Origin: an uncultured Bacilli bacterium
Lineage (GTDB): Bacteria; Bacillota_I; Bacilli_A; RF39; UBA660
Reading direction: 5' to 3'
Length of the DNA: 6,095 nt
Assembly: GCA_947629285.1 (NCBI GenBank)
Contig: CANRDA010000052.1
Coordinates: 1 to 6,095, forward strand
Shown here in pieces: positions 5,882 to 6,095 of this stretch (position 1 is the stretch's first letter; each line of letters opens with the position of its first letter). Under the pieces are notes generated by a model. It made no database searches and was not told where the DNA came from. It saw nothing but the letters and a program-made list of their open reading frames with translations. Position numbers and translations under genes: made by a program.

Positions 5882-6095
5882 GATATTATCAGGTGGTGCA
5901 TCATGGGCAGAACTAATAAGACAACTAAAGTATAAAAGCAAATGGAAAAACAAGTTGTTTTATCAAATAGGTACATATTATCCAAGTAGTCAGATATGTC
6001 CAAGATGTGGATATCAAAATAAAGAATTAAATGATTTAAGAATAAGAAAGTGGGAATGTCCCAACTGTTTAAATGTAAATGATGGAGATATAAGT
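5880..6095 (+). pseudogene. tnpB: TnpB (IS200/IS605 family) C-terminal remnant, open at right edge
   Basis: TnpB proteins are IS200/IS605-associated RNA-guided nucleases of about 370-400 residues with a split RuvC domain and a late zinc ribbon. Only the late part is here. Numbered from the in-frame ATG 5880: ASWAELIRQLKYKSKW (about 7-22), YYPSSQICPRCGY (33-45), then W-E-CPNC (58-63). Together these are the hallmark ribbon, with Cys40, Cys43, Cys60 and Cys63. The final RuvC motif, usually DRD, reads DGD (68-70), and the frame is still open at the window end. The RuvC-I and RuvC-II regions, roughly the first 270 residues, are absent, and similarity begins abruptly around residue 6. ATG 5880 has no ribosome binding site and overlaps a -10 box. 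It is most likely a decayed, 5'-deleted insertion sequence. No tnpA or left end is visible. Confidence 0.8.

Noticed and set aside
5877..5891. PerR or Fur box over the promoter at 5853
   Set aside because: GTATAAT and ATTATCA are each close to a half-site but are separated by 3 bases instead of 1, and one overlaps the -10 hexamer, which explains the resemblance.
3..6095. Mollicute-type genetic code with UGA as Trp
   Set aside because: Trp is encoded by TGG in all the genes, and all four complete reading frames end at TAA without internal TGA.

Overview
The window comes from a very AT-rich, low-GC Gram-positive bacterium (Bacillota or a near relative). All genes lie on the plus strand, Arg is mostly AGA, and every visible stop is TAA. 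Trp is TGG, so nothing suggests a recoded UGA. Ribosome binding sites are Shine-Dalgarno-like. A rubrerythrin points to an anaerobic or microaerophilic lifestyle, and the DUF285/BspA-type surface repeats would fit a host-associated (for example gut) species. Genus cannot be decided from this sequence.

Layout. (1) 3-1169: the 3' part of a surface protein gene that is already open at the left edge. It has a duplicated N-terminal module followed by seven and a half DUF285/BspA-like repeats, and it is closed by a good terminator. (2) 1384-2655: a membrane-anchored HtrA/DegP-like serine protease with one PDZ domain. Its promoter carries 11-bp-spaced direct repeats and its leader is unusual. (3) 2710-5133: an 807-residue fused ABC ATPase plus FtsX/MacB-type permease with its own extended -10 promoter. 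(4) 5254-5793: rubrerythrin with an extended -10 promoter and an inverted repeat at the start of its transcript. (5) 5880-6095: the C-terminal zinc-ribbon end of an IS200/IS605-type TnpB, 5'-truncated and running off the right edge, behind a near-consensus promoter.

How the genes relate. They look like independent single-gene transcription units rather than one operon, because each has its own promoter and terminator. A loose theme is envelope and stress upkeep: extracytoplasmic protein quality control (HtrA), a MacB-like transporter of unknown substrate, peroxide reduction (rubrerythrin) and a surface adhesin-like protein. The packing is tight. Three of the four terminators begin in, or span, the stop codon of the gene they end, and in one case the next gene's -35 lies in the terminator arm.

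I found no convincing new multi-gene system. The points most worth a second look are the strictly alternating two-unit repeat architecture of the surface protein, the truncated TnpB with a strong promoter placed over it, and the regulatory signals upstream of htrA and rubrerythrin.
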